DNA of 64,000 nucleotides from Tachypleus tridentatus (lineage: Eukaryota > Arthropoda > Merostomata > Xiphosura > Limulidae), in assembly GCF_004210375.1 (NCBI RefSeq), contig NC_134837.1, positions 160,125,310-160,189,309 on the forward strand, in the 5' to 3' direction. Position 1 is the stretch's first letter. Every line of letters starts with the position of its first letter. Position numbers and translations under genes: made by a program. Positions 47,273-59,562 of the stretch are shown one piece after another. Below the pieces are notes generated by a model. That model made no database searches. It was given only the letters and a program-made list of their open reading frames with translations, and was not told the DNA's origin.

Positions 47273-49557
47273 ACGCTGAGAAAAGTATGTTGTTGTTTTT
47301 TTTAAGTAATATTGGAAGTGTTTTGAGATACTTGCAGTTTTATATGGTTCTGGGGAAGGTTGCTGACTGTTATACAGTTGAAGAATGTGGTATTCATAAA
47401 GTTTCCAAGGATGCAGAATAAATTATCTGTTAAGAGTATGTCATTAAACCTTTTGCTAGAGGCCAAATTGATCAAGCCATGTGGGTTACAATAAACAAGA
47501 TATGGGACCCATATACTTTGATATTATTATTGGAAATCCATGTTAATCTAAGTAAGTGGACAATGTAAATGTACTAAGAATATATTTTATTGTTTCAGAA
47601 CAATAGTACAAAAATAGTATAACAATTTTTTAATGTGACAATTAAAATAACCTTGTAACTAAGATATATATTGTATCAACTTCTTGTTACCACATATGGA
47701 AACTATGCATCTATAGAAATAATGTAATTTATACACTTAGTATAGAGAATTAATACTTAATGCTACTGTTACGTAAAAGTTCCATGCTCTGCAATTTCTG
47801 AGTGGGACATTGTAATGTAATGGGCATAGATCTATGTAGTTCATATAATGGAGTAAATTAAACTGGTAATACAAGCCTAGATAAAAGGTCATATAATGGA
47901 GAAAACTGTTTTATTCTATTATAAACAAGTGGTGTCTAGTTGCCTTGTATTTGTGACTTCCACCCAATTCTAGCTCACATAGCTTAATGTAACTATCAAA
48001 ATGAAAGGTGTAGATCGTTTAAATAACAGGCCAACAAATAGCCCAAAAAATCCTATCAGAGCTACAGGCATGAGCCTACTGTTTAAACTCATGTAATAAT
48101 TCATACTCCAATCTTCAACGGCAGACTCTCACAACGATAACTTTCACTGATTCCAATTAAAAAAAGAGCATCTCTAAACATTTCCTATGATGTCTCAAAT
48201 AAAATGAGTTACACCTATTTATTTAATCATTATCTAGTTTATGTCAGAGGTTGTCATGTTTCCTTTGAAATTGTTGTTTTTGTTCACAGTAAGTGGAATG
48301 TTTTTCATAGTTTGCTAATTTATTTGTATATGGATAAACACATTTACCTTAAGATCAGAAATATAATTAACAAGGAAGGTATCCAAGTGATGAAACCATG
48401 TGCTATCATCTTTATAAGTATGAACTTAAAAAGGTGTATTTAATTAGCATTACTTATTACTGTTTTGTTTGTAATTTTTCTGTTAGTAGTTTTCTTTGAA
48501 CATTAGATAATTATTTGGTTGAGAGTCAATTTTTCGAAAAACTAAAACTGAAACAACTATTCAGTTAAGAGTAGCAGCATTATAGTTGTTGGGTCCTGAT
48601 GACAAGTTGCTTTCCCCTCAGTGCTTTAAAATTAGGGATGTCTATACCTAAATTTATATTAAGAATCTGACCTGGTCATTTTGATCATGTTGTATAAGGT
48701 GCCATTTGTGTCAAAAATACCATAATGTATATTTACTAATTTTTTATAATGCATAATTTTCATTTTATGAAATATTATTTCAGCTTCTCAGAATAAAATT
48801 TACAATTAATCAGTAAGAATGTTTTATCAGATGATGAAGGTAAAAAAAAAAAAAAAGGTAATGTTCTTAATTCTACAGTTGTTTGAATTTTCACAGATGT
48901 TATTGCTAGTATTTATAGTGTTCAATATTCTCTGCAATGTGAGTATGTTGTATTTTATTTTCATAATTGCTTAACAATCCATTTTAATTCTGAAGAATTT
49001 TCATTATGCTGAGCTCTTGAACAATTAATAATTGTGTTATATAAATCATTATATGCCTGAAAACAACAATATTGTAAAAGTTGTTTTTCATGGCTTTTGT
49101 TAAATTAATACTTTACTGTTACATTGAGGAACCTGGAACTTTTAAGAAGTACTCACATTTTTACCTTCTATTGTGTTATAATGTACAAAGGCTTAGCTTC
49201 TATATCTACTGTTACCACAAAACCATTTTTTGTTCCTTTCAGACATCCAGCTTTTATGGCATTCATTGTAGTCTGAAATATATTTGAATTATATCCCACA
49301 TATCCACTATTTTTTTAGCTAGTAGTCTGTACATGCTCAGAGAAAAATGTCTTTTTCGGTAATTTATTATTTTATGTGATAAACCAGTTGTGAAAAGAAA
49401 CTGATTTGTGTTTTAGAATTAAGAAAGATGGACTGCAGAAAGCATGGCCCCTATTAATTAGGGAAAGGTTATATTTATCCTGCAAAATCTAACCTGCAAG
49501 CAACTGAAGCAACTGCTTCAAGTCTTTCAAAGTTATTCCTTAAAGTGTGTAGTTGGT
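47273..49557. other. No gene recognised
   Basis: AT-rich. One short minus-strand frame (47970-48131) with a hydrophobic segment is discussed under findings. Nothing else of note. Confidence 0.45.
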
Positions 49558-51480
49558 TAGCTAACGACTCGTACAGATCTGCACGTTTTTAGGTTCACAT
49601 CCTCGTTTTGCAGAATTTGACTTGCTTTATGAAATTTTTGCAAAATCTCATCTGACATGATCAACATAAAAAATTCTAGTTCTTGCATCTTATTTGTAAT
49701 ACTGTCTGCTTCTCTTCTGGTGTCTCCCTTTTGTGACTGGTCTTCAACTAAACATTCTAAAGCTTCCAAAATCTTAAAGAAGGACTTCAAAATTGCTGTT
49801 GTTTCCATAGCATGTGCCTCCCATCTGATATCACAGAGGGATTTTTAACACACTTTCATTTCCACGACAAGCTTTTAAAAATTTTTCCACTGGCTGGAGT
49901 AAATGCATTGTAGAGAAAAAATTAACTCCCACTTTACAGCACTCTGGCCTACCAGATTTAGTGAATGAGCTGCACAGGACACATATATGCACACTTATCT
50001 TCTTCTAAAATCTTTTGCTGCATCCCCTTAAAACACCCAGACATGTTAGCAGCATTGTCGTAAGACTGACCCCTACATTTTGAAAAAAGTTTCCAAACTT
50101 AATGTAAGTACTGCAATACCTGGTTTGCCATTTCCTCACTGGCTTTTCAGTTCCAGAAAGGTTAAAAAGCATTCAATAGACTGCTCATCTTTAAGTATCG
50201 AAGTACAACACTTAACTGATCTATATGTGATAGATCTGGCATCGAGTCAACTGACAAACAAAATTAACCAGAAGAATTTACTTCATCAACAATGAATGCA
50301 TGGACTTTCTGAGCCATTGGTTTAATGAGTTCTTCACAGGTGGTTTTGGACAAGTAAGAAGGAAATCCTTTTCCAGAATTTTGTGAATTCAAAATGAGCC
50401 ATGCTAAAAATGGATCAAACTCACTTATGAGATCAAGCACTCCTAAAAAATTCCCATTCTGCAGGGAACCAAATTTTTCATCTATTCCTCGAAAAGCCAG
50501 GCCACGTTCAGCTAATGTACAAATAACAGCTATTAAATGCTCCAAGACATGCTCCCAGTAACTGCACTCTTGTTTTGTTTTTCAAACTCTTGTTGTAAGC
50601 CTAAACCTTGTCTGCGAGTTAAGTATTTTAGCATAGAGTCTTGGTGAGTAATGCTTATTTCATGATGATCAATTACAATAGTATTTCACCAGTCACTGAA
50701 CCCTTCTCTTTCAACAAAACAGGAAAATTTAGGAGCAAAAAGTTTACGAACAAAGCAGTAAGCTGACCCTGTTGATGGTGCATACAATAACCACTCTCTC
50801 TTGTATTGCTCACCATTGGCTTTTACCCCAAAGAAAAGTTTGCAAACAGTATCTCCTTGGTTTGCCAATACTGAAAGCCCAACAAGATTTGCCAAATGGC
50901 TCTTTGTGATGTTGATAGTCAGTGGATCCACAAGCAATCCAATAAGTCACATCATCAGCAGAGAAACTGAGCCACAATCCTGAATTTTTTGCTTTAGTTT
51001 CTTCATCTTTTGTAGACTGAAGCATTTTACCATAGTCCAGTAAATTTTCATATTCAGCAATTATTTCAACTTCAGACTGTCTTGTAGAGCAACTTGCATC
51101 AGCATTAATACTAAAAATATCAGGAGAATTTACTGGCAAAGTGAGGTCAGTTGTGAGTCTTGTGCGGGTTGGGCCATCTTATGATACCTCAACGTCAACA
51201 TGATGTTCTGACCTTGAAGTGGACAAAGTGGTACTTGTTGGTGTGGAGCTTGATTCAACTTTAATCTTGTCAGAGTCAGATGCAGTACAAGTGATTTCTA
51301 ATGGCAGAGATGGGTTTTGATTTGGAAGATCATGTTGTGTAAGTTGAGTGAAAAAAATTAGCTTTCCAACTTTGGCCACTAAATCCAAAGCCTTTTGTTG
51401 GTTCTTTTTTAACAGTTTTCTCTTTTGTGCACCACTTAATTTGAACAGGTTTCATCTTGCAGTCTGAAAAATACAGAAAC
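49558..51480 (-). pseudogene. ZMYM1-like/DUF4371 hAT-related gene relic 2
   Basis: The better preserved of two such relics. Minus-strand order: N-terminus KLSGAQKRKLLKKNQQKAL (~51390-51450), a Ser/Thr-rich stretch, then W.. YREWLLYAPSTGSAYCFVRKLF-like TTF zinc-finger region (~50730-50800). Next are LAERGLAFRGIDEKFGSLQNGNFLGVLDLISEFDPFLAW (~50400-50510), CRGQSYDNAANMSG (~50035-50080) and the C-terminal EALECLVEDQSQKGDTRREADSI region (~49650-49760). Frames change at least four times and stops intervene, including loss of the segment before CRGQ. One open stretch near 50264-50545 is a full exon-like block of DUF4371. No clear inverted repeats or TSD found. Confidence 0.8.
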
Positions 51481-51940
51481 AAAAATTAAAAAAACAACAA
51501 AAGAATATAGATCATATATAGTTATAATGGTTAAAAAACACTAAAATTCATAATGAAAAACGGTCAAACATACTAAACTCTTGATCTATATTTAGACAAA
51601 GATTGTCAGTAAGTTATCCTAGGCCCATCAGCACATAAACATGAATTAATAAATACTTTTATTGATTTGCTGCATTCTGATTGGTTGAAAACCATTCTAG
51701 ACTGACTTCAATTCATTTTAGGAGAATTAGTTTTCAATCATTGCAAAAGTTTCATTAAGGTTGTTGCTGTGGTAGCTGTACGCAAGAAGTAATGTCATTG
51801 GTAATATGCAAATCCATTGTGAGCCAAAAAGTATTCCAAAACAATTTGTGATCATCAATACTGGTACACGTACATAACATATAATCAATTGTAAACTGTA
51901 CTGCACATTGAACTACTAAATACTGGGTTAGGCCTAGGTT
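51481..51940. other. No gene recognised
   Basis: A-rich spacer between the ZMYM1-like relic and the RTE insertion. Confidence 0.5.
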
Positions 51941-51950
51941 AGGGTACCTT

Positions 51951-52878
51951 CTTCTTCTTCATGTGTCAAATCTGCGGCAGACATCGACGACCATGACATG
52001 CCAGACTTCTCTGCTGTCAAGCTTCCTTATCAACTCGATGTTGCTCATTGAGTTCTTGGTAACATAGTTATTGAGGTTGTCGATATATTTAGTTCTTTGA
52101 CACCCTCTGCTTTTCCTCCCTTCTATTTTTCCACATAGCATCTGTTTCTCTATCCCATTCTTCCTACAGATGTGTCCTAGAAATTTCATTTGTCTCTTTC
52201 TTATAGTTTTCCTGCCAGTTCCATGACTTCCACATTTGTTTTTCTTTCAGTCCATGATATTTTTAGCATCCTTCTAAGGAACCACATTTCAGCAGCTTCT
52301 AATCTCTTCTCTGTATCTTTGTTCAGTGTTCAGCTCTCACAGCCATATAAGAGAACAGACCATACATATGATTTCAAGGTGTTAATTTTAGTGACATTTG
52401 TTATGTTCCTGTTTGTGAATATGGACTTCATTTTATTGAAAGTATCCTTGGACATTGCAATTCTTTTCTTTATTTCTGTGTCACTCTTTGCATTTGATGT
52501 TATAGTATATCCAAGATATTTGAAGCTTTCGACTTGTTTTATTCTCACGTCCTTGCCGGTTATGCTACATGTGGGTGTAATTGATTGTTTTGAGATAACC
52601 ATGCACTCTGTTTTCTTTGCATTTAACTGTAAGCCTTTTTCTTCACTCTCGTCTACTGTTGTTGTGAGGAGAGTCTGTAGATTTCGTTTGGAGTCCGCAA
52701 TGAGGACTGTGTCATCAGCGTAGCGCAAGTTGTTGATTTGCATCCGCCTACTTTGACTCCCTGATGTTCATTGATGTTTCGTAGGATTATTTCGCTGTAT
52801 AAGTTAAAAAGATCTGGTGAAAATACACATCCCTGCCTCACCCCTCTTTCAATTGATCTATATTCACTCAATTCATTC
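51951..52878 (-). mobile_element. RTE-clade LINE, 5'-truncated, decayed RT
   Basis: Exact 10-bp TSD AGGGTACCTT at 51941-51950 and 52879-52888. Minus strand: RT motif B region [21 protein letters not shown] (~52780-52840), one-base frame break, then [14 protein letters not shown] (catalytic YADD, ~52690-52735). These are followed by GLQLNAKKTECMVISK, FKYLGYTITSN, and the C-terminal FLGHICRKNG...GRKSRGCQRTKY region after another break. The stop codon is followed almost at once by (GAA)n, the very short 3' UTR and trinucleotide tail typical of RTE elements. Confidence 0.88.
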
Positions 52879-52888
52879 AGGGTACCTT

Positions 52889-53956
52889 AATCCTAATCAA
52901 ATATCTGAAAAATGAGTTGTACCTCAACTGAGTTCAGTTTTGACCTGGGGGACTTTAGATGAACCAACAAACCATACATCAACAAAATAGGCATATGTCT
53001 GAAACTTTATCTACATGCCTGGATGCAAAGGCAAATTCAAAACGACAGCCTTAAATTGGGAATAGTCCACTTTATTATTCCAGGCTACAATAGCGTTTCC
53101 AGTGAACTTACACTAAACTAGTTATAGTTTTTAGGTCTAACGTTATTGTCACTTTGTTCTCAGATAACAACACTAACGTTAGGCCTAATGCTAATACATA
53201 TATTATTATGTTATATTCAATTACGCATGTATTATAAATTTCTTTTTTTTTCAGAGAAATATGACCGATGTAAGCCCATTTACACTTGAAGAGCGTATTG
53301 TGACAAGTATGTGGGTACTTATTACGCAGCGAGAATGATGGACAGCACGCAGATACACTGGATACATAAGATATATGGATGGGAGGGTCTGAGGCCATTT
53401 ACGTTAAGCTTAGTACTCGGTACTAACCTTGCTCACAAGAAATTGTTCAATTCATGCACTTTTTCAGACAATCCTAAATTTATTTTGTTGATTTGTCGGT
53501 TCATTACAGTATATTTGTATGACCATGGTAAGACAGTACTGTACTACTACTAGTTGTTAATATAGTGTATACAAAACAACGTTAAGAATCACGTTGTCAT
53601 ACACGTCCAGAAGTCTTACGCAATTTGACCTGAAAGGTAGAATTATCGCCTTTAGACTGCTCCGATCAGTTACTTGTTTTCTCAGCTTTTCAGAAATGTA
53701 ATAGAACAATACTGATCTGAATTTATAGTTGCCTAACAGTTGATTTACACCTAAAAGTTTGTAGTCGTTGTCTCTGTGTTTCTGTCTCGGATTGTTCGTT
53801 CGTCTCATAAAAAATATCACCAGAGGCCCGGGCCGGGCTGGGACATTATGACGTCAGGATAGGATCAAGGAAGAAGTAAGAAATATAAGATTGTGATCTA
53901 CATTTTGGGGTTTAAAAATGGCATACATGACAAAATTTTGTTACTTATTTATGAAT
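52889..53956. other. Unassigned; one short exon-like frame
   Basis: At 53261-53338 (+) a 25-codon frame MTDVSPFTLEERIVTSMWV... follows a pyrimidine-rich CAG acceptor-like site, then stops. The identity is unknown. A CRE-like palindrome TGACGTCA is at 53849-53856 next to a GC-rich patch (53825-53842). Confidence 0.35.
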
Positions 53957-54008
53957 AAAAGGGTGCCAGGTCCTAAATGTGATTTAAAACCGGGCACCCT
54001 TGTTTTTA
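53957..54008. other. Imperfect inverted repeat (hairpin)
   Basis: Arms AAAAGGGTGCCAGGT and ACCGGGCACCCTTGTTTT around a ~17-base AT-rich loop; the GGGTGCC.GGT core pairs over 11 bp with one mismatch. No protein or transposon assigned. Confidence 0.6.
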
Positions 54009-56367
54009 TCCCCTAAGTAAATCTTAGCTTCAAATCTGTTTATATTTTTACATAATCACAAGGGAATACATACATGCCCAAATACTCTTATAGGTTACAT
54101 GTAATCTATGAACGGTGACATTATTACAGTGGCATTCCTTTCTAATTTTTTTCTTGGTATGATAAATTTCAAAACTTGTACTCGCAAAGGAGGATTTTTA
54201 CAACAAGTTGTTTGAAGCCAAAAAATTACGGCTCAGAAAAGCTTCAGTGAGAAACACACTTGTAAAAATATTACAAAACACACATGAATAATGAATACAA
54301 TACTAACGCAAATAAAAGTAAAACAAACGAGACAATAACCCAAATATAACGTACAAAAACAGAAACTGAAAGAAACAAAACAAGCCACGTCTCTGTTCAC
54401 ATCTGTCGCCATTTCGTTTGATTTTGTTTCTGTGGTATTGTACTCTTATTTTTCTGTAGATATGACTGAATAAACCAGTAAAAGTTAAAACAAAGCAGTT
54501 CCACTGCCTATAATATCTTATAAATAGTCACAACAGAAGGAATGATTGAGAACAAATATTTCATCTTAAAAGCCAAACATCATAACATACGATCATCTTT
54601 TACCTGAAATTTTATCAACATTTTGTATTGCTTTTCACAGTAATCTTTCGCAAATCAATGACTTCTTACTTCAGATACATAATTTAGTAGTTTCACAATA
54701 CTTTAGTCACTCACCGAGCCAAAGAAATCGTTTTTCAACAATGCAGAATAAAACCAAACATGGCAGACAAGGACAATTACAAAAAAAAAATCAAAAAAAT
54801 CGACTAAAGTTGAGTGTGGCAGTGAAAGAGTTAAGGGCATGTATGATAGCTAGGGGAAAAACTGTGGTTTTCCCCTTCCCTTCGTAGCCTGAGGTCGTGC
54901 TTATTTTGCTTAATGGTTAATCCAGGCCTGACGCCACTGTTTTACACATCTAACTCTTTTTCTGTGAATTGTATACTGTTTATGCTGTCGTGTCTTTATG
55001 CTTAACTATTATGTATGTTTTGCATACTTCATCGTTTTCTCAGTTTGTGTTATCAAAACATAAATATGATTTGAGCTATTGTATCAGATTTATAATCTTC
55101 CAAATATCATTCAGGCTTTATTGTAGCTAGACCAGTGTCTTATTTCTGTTCTATATTTCATTAACTTATTCTTATTCCTTTATGTCACTTCACTGTATTT
55201 TCCTGTTTCATATGAGAAATTATGTTGTTTGTCTTTTGCTATCTGGACATTGACAGGTGATCTTGGTTTTAATTTGAGTGTTTGCCATAAGCTATTCAGG
55301 ATATATCACTTCAATAACATTTCATTTGGCATTCCTTTTAATGTACTGCTTAATATTAGATGAAATATTTTTATTTCACCTTAATGTAGTTTTAGTAATT
55401 GAATTTTATTTTTATGCATAGTTTTTATGCTTTAACGTTATTGCTCAAATATATGTATTGTCCTGAAGATTTTGTCTCATGTAGTTTTTTTTTATCTTCC
55501 ATAAATTTTTTCAAAGAAAGTACCACCTTGGAGTTTTCACTATCAAAATTGTATATTGTGATGAAAATATCAATATCTTTGTTTTGATTCTGTGGAACTT
55601 GTAGACTATAGTAGCTGATTATATTCTTCTCATCTCGTGCTTTCGTTTGGTAAAAAGACGTCATGGTTTCTCCAGGCTTCAATAACTTGCGTATCCTATA
55701 TTTCAAATACTCAAAATAATGCAGTAAACATAAGTTTCCAACTGCATTGTTAGTAATTTTTCAAACAACTAACCTGACAAATAAGGTCACTATCACCTGT
55801 AGACATTTTAAAGAAAAGGCAGCTGGAGTAAAATAAAACCTAAGAACCAGATCAAATGTTTATGGGATATTAAAACTGACTTGTGACATGCAGTGTATTA
55901 ACTGATCTACTTGTTTCTATTTCACGGACCACTGCCAGATAATTATAATGTGATCATGTTTTACACAAATGAGAGTATCTTCAAGTCAGAGACTGTTTCT
56001 GTCCACATTATAATCTTAGGGTGTTTGTAATAAATATTACTCTCTTTTACTGGTATTTATAATATATGCACACATCACATACATTCATTTTCTTAAGACA
56101 ATCAGTCTGTTGAGGGAAATAAAATTTAAAAGAAATGTTAACTTAAAAAATAACGTTATTAATAAATGTTTTTGAGTTATTTGCATTATGTTTCTCAATA
56201 CAAATAAACTATAACAAGCGTGTCAAAGCTGTGGTTTTCTTATTGAAATCTCCGACTAAAAGCTAACATTTAAAAGATCTAAAAGTAAGTCATTTACTTT
56301 TTGTTAGACTAAAAGTTATCATTAACGCCCTTAGAAAAGAATCATAGCAAATTCATACTAGCTTGTA
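54009..56367. other. No gene recognised
   Basis: AT-rich. A 93-codon minus-strand frame (55425-55706) has a fairly hydrophilic, non-repetitive sequence but no motif I know; left as chance. Confidence 0.4.
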
Positions 56368-56378
56368 CAAGCCTCTAT

Positions 56379-56646
56379 GAGCCCGACATGGCCAGGTGGT
56401 AAGGGTGCTCGACTCGTAATCTAAGGGTTTGAAACTCCGTTACATTAAACATAGTCGCTCTTTTATCAGTGGGTGAGTTATAATTTGACAGTTAATCCCA
56501 CTATTTGTTAGCGAAAGAGTAGTCCAAGAGCTGGCGGTAGGCGGTGGTGACTAGTTGCCTTTCCTCTAATCTTACACTGCTAAATTAGGGATGACGAGTA
56601 CAGATAGTTCTCGTGTAGCTTTGCGTGAAATTCAAAAACAAACATT
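56379..56646 (+). repeat. tRNA-derived SINE, family 1, older copy
   Basis: Head GCCCGACATGGCCAGG, diverged body, tail CAGATAGTTCTCGTGTAGC. 11-bp TSD with one mismatch: CAAGCCTCTAT 56368-56378 / CAAGCCTTTAT 56647-56657. Confidence 0.9.
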
Positions 56647-56764
56647 CAAGCCTTTATATCCCCCATTAAAATATGTATGACTCTACTTAAGAAAGGTGTG
56701 ATACACAAACAGCTACAAGGAAGTAATAAACCTTTGGAACATATTGTGACACGTAACATTTAGG

Positions 56765-57015
56765 GCTCGGCATGGTCAGGCAGTTACGATACTCAACTCG
56801 CAATATAGGGGTTAGAATCCCCGTCACACCAAACATGCTTGTCCTTTCAATTGTGGGGCGTTATAACGTTACGGTCTATCCCATTATTCATTGGTAAAAG
56901 AGTTGGTGGAGGGTGGTGATGACTAGCTGTCTTCCCTCTAGTCTTACACTGCTAAATTAGGGATGGCTTGCGCAGGTGGCCCTAGGGTAGCTTTGCGCAA
57001 AATTCAAAACAAAAG
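56765..57015 (+). repeat. tRNA-derived SINE, family 1, older copy with internal deletion
   Basis: The head is present (GCTCGGCATGGTCAGG), and part of the body around AAAGAGT..TTGGTGG is shortened. Tail CGCAGGTGGCCCTAGGGTAGC. No clear TSD. Confidence 0.85.
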
Positions 57016-57218
57016 CATTTCTGAGTGCTGCATTAGTAAAGCTACCAATCATCTCAAATTTTTGGAATAGACCTGATTTTAGGTAGCATGTCTCGGTATT
57101 CTTACAAGTTTCGTAAAATGTTAGTTTTGTCTTATTTTTGATTAGTTGCTTCGTTTGTCACTAATAGTCAGACGGTAGTTTAGCATGAGCCCGATTGAAT
57201 GATGTGAGTGGTTGTGGA

Positions 57219-57337
57219 GTGTGTGTTTTTCGTATAGCAAAGCCACAAAGGGCTATCTGCTCAGCCCACCGAGGGGAATCGAACCCCTGATTTTAGCGTT
57301 GTAGATCCGGAGACATACCGCTGTACTAGCGGGGGAT
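57219..57337 (-). repeat. tRNA-derived SINE, family 2 (Cys-like head), complete
   Basis: The best family 2 copy: read in reverse, GCTAGTACAGCGGTATG, box B GGGTTCGATTCCC, CGGTGGGCTGAGCAGATAG and the tail CTTTGTGGCTTTGCTATACG. Exact 11-bp TSD GTGGTTGTGGA at 57208-57218 and 57338-57348, so it is about 119 bp in total. Confidence 0.92.
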
Positions 57338-57348
57338 GTGGTTGTGGA

Positions 57349-58914
57349 ACTTCAGCTAATGGCATAACTCAACAAGACTTGTTGCAACTTCCGCCTATTA
57401 CATTTTGTTTCTTGGTAGTGGCTGTTTTTAGACGAGACAATTTTATTAAGCCAAGGTGAAGAAGACTTTTGAATTTGAAATAACACAATAAAAAAGGAAG
57501 TTTAAAATGAAGAATTACAAAAAAGAATATCCATTTAGTAAAAAGAAACAAAAGTTGGAAATGTTTCGCAATCATTGCAACTTGCAGTTCTCCGTCGTTT
57601 ATGGAGGTAAAACACATATAGTCATTAATGTTTAAACATCAGAGAGCTTAAGCAGCAGAAAAAACGGCACTTCAGTCTCAAACGTTTAAGTCAGTGCTCA
57701 AAGTTAGTGAAATGATGATTGAGATTAAGATTATATCAGTCATATTGAAACCAAAAGTGATGCAGTAGACTCGAATACTGGCTCCATTTTGTAAAAAAAA
57801 ACAACAACAAAAAAACTGCAGCAAAGATGAAAGAAGCGACATCTCTAAGTGCTGCGAAAGATCCCTCCAACCACAAGATGACTCCAGTTTTTGTGTGATG
57901 CTTCGTGTCAGTGGTATTCAAACTAAATTACTGGACTTTAGTAGTCTAACAGGAGAAAGAAAAGAAACACATTTTTAATTACTAATTACAATATTGAAAA
58001 TGCAAACACTGCGAATAAGTGTATAGTTCAGATGAAATCATTGTATACTTTAGAATTACCACTGGATCTTACAAAAATAATGTTTGATAAAAAGGGAGAA
58101 CTACAACAATACGAATATCCGTAGTACTGACTGCACAATTCAGATGATTCACAATATTTTGTAAATTAATGCTAATTGTTGTCTGTTTACATGGATTTCA
58201 CGCCTTCCAACTGCAATAATTTTATTTTTACAAGTTCACTGGAATGTGCCAAAATATATCATGAGACACAGCAACATTTTGGTTGTCATTGCTGCCAGCT
58301 GTTAGGTACTTAAATGATACCAAAAATACAATTCATTTCCCAAATAAATGCTCTATACCACTCCAGACGTTTATCAAAGAGTCATCTTCTGAGGTTTGGC
58401 TTTAATTTCTACATGGTCGACCGACGATTTCAACGCGATTGCCAAGAGAATTGGAACAAAAGTTGTATAACTGTTGAGGCAACTAAAGAGTTTCGGTCTT
58501 GGAAAAAGCTGCAAGAATTGAGGGAAGAGAACTTTACAAGATAAATGGAATGTTGAAGATCTTATTAGAAAAATGTGTTGTGTACAGTTGCAAATTTCTT
58601 AACCATGACAAACGTAAGACAAATGTAAGGTATTTGGAGAAAAGGGTCTTACTGACAGAGTATGGGAATTTCTCTTGGATCCTCTTAAACAATATTTGAC
58701 TGGGTGCTTGTGGAGGAGTGCTTCTTTTGCGTCACTTTCCAAACTTGTTTTATTTGATAAAATGTCACGTTACGAGCTATCCTAATCCTCTCGCATTTTT
58801 CAACTGGTGTAGTAACAAGACTCGACCATTTTTCAGATGGTTTGAGAACTCCGAGAACCTTCAGAATAAAGAAACCACATAAAAACCTTCTACCTATGAC
58901 TGAGTTTGCATTAT
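57349..58914. other. No gene recognised
   Basis: AT-rich with short frames only (for example 58314-58544, no motif). Confidence 0.45.
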
Positions 58915-58925
58915 CTCTACCTGTA

Positions 58926-59215
58926 TTGGCCTGGCATGGCCAAGCGCGTAAGGCGTGCGACTCGTAATCCGAAGGTCGCGGGTTCGCGCCCGCGTTGCGC
59001 TAAACATGCTCGCCCTCCCAGCCGTGGGGGTGTATAATGTGACGGTCAATCCCACTATTCGTTGGTAAAAGAGTAGCCCAAGAGTTGGCGGTGGGTGGTG
59101 ATTACTAGCTGCCTTCCCTCTAGTCTTACACTGCTAAATTAGGGACGGCTAGCACAGATAGCCCTCGAGTAGCTTTGTGCGAAATTCCAAAAACAAAACA
59201 AAACAAAACAACAAA
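58926..59215 (+). repeat. tRNA-derived SINE, family 1, near-consensus
   Basis: Exact 11-bp TSD CTCTACCTGTA at 58915-58925 and 59216-59226. Head, body and tail all close to consensus, (AAAAC)n end. One of the youngest copies here. Confidence 0.95.
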
Positions 59216-59311
59216 CTCTACCTGTAATCAGCAATTCAATGGATAGGTGTTTTTTGTTTTTTTTTATCTTGCGAGAAAGTGAACAAATGATTTATATCCT
59301 TCAACGGGATG

Positions 59312-59562
59312 GCCTGGCATGGCCAAGTGTGTTAAGGCGTTCGACTCGTAATCCGTGGATCGCGGGTTTGAATCTCGGTCGCACCAAACATGCTTGCCCT
59401 TTCAGCCGTGGGGGCGTTATAAAAGAGTAGCCCAAGAGTTGGCGGTGAGTGGTGATGACTAGCTGCCTTCCCTCTAGTCTTACATTGCTAAATTAGGGAA
59501 GGCTAGCGCAGATAGCTCTCGAGTAGATTTGCGTGAAATTCAAAAAACAAAGAAACAAACAA
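59312..59562 (+). repeat. tRNA-derived SINE, family 1, internal deletion
   Basis: Head GCCTGGCATGGCCAAG to GCACCAAACATGC is intact. The segment between GGGGCGTTATAA and AAGAGTAGCCC (about 35 bp in other copies) is missing; the tail is complete. Confidence 0.9.

Noticed and set aside
52190-52723. A 177-codon plus-strand frame rich in hydrophobic residues
   Set aside because: Antisense to the RTE reverse transcriptase with its YADD motif; shadow.
53261-53338. Transposase-like first exon MTDVSPFTLEERIV...
   Set aside because: Too short, stops after 25 codons, and no continuation in a neighbouring frame matches a known family.
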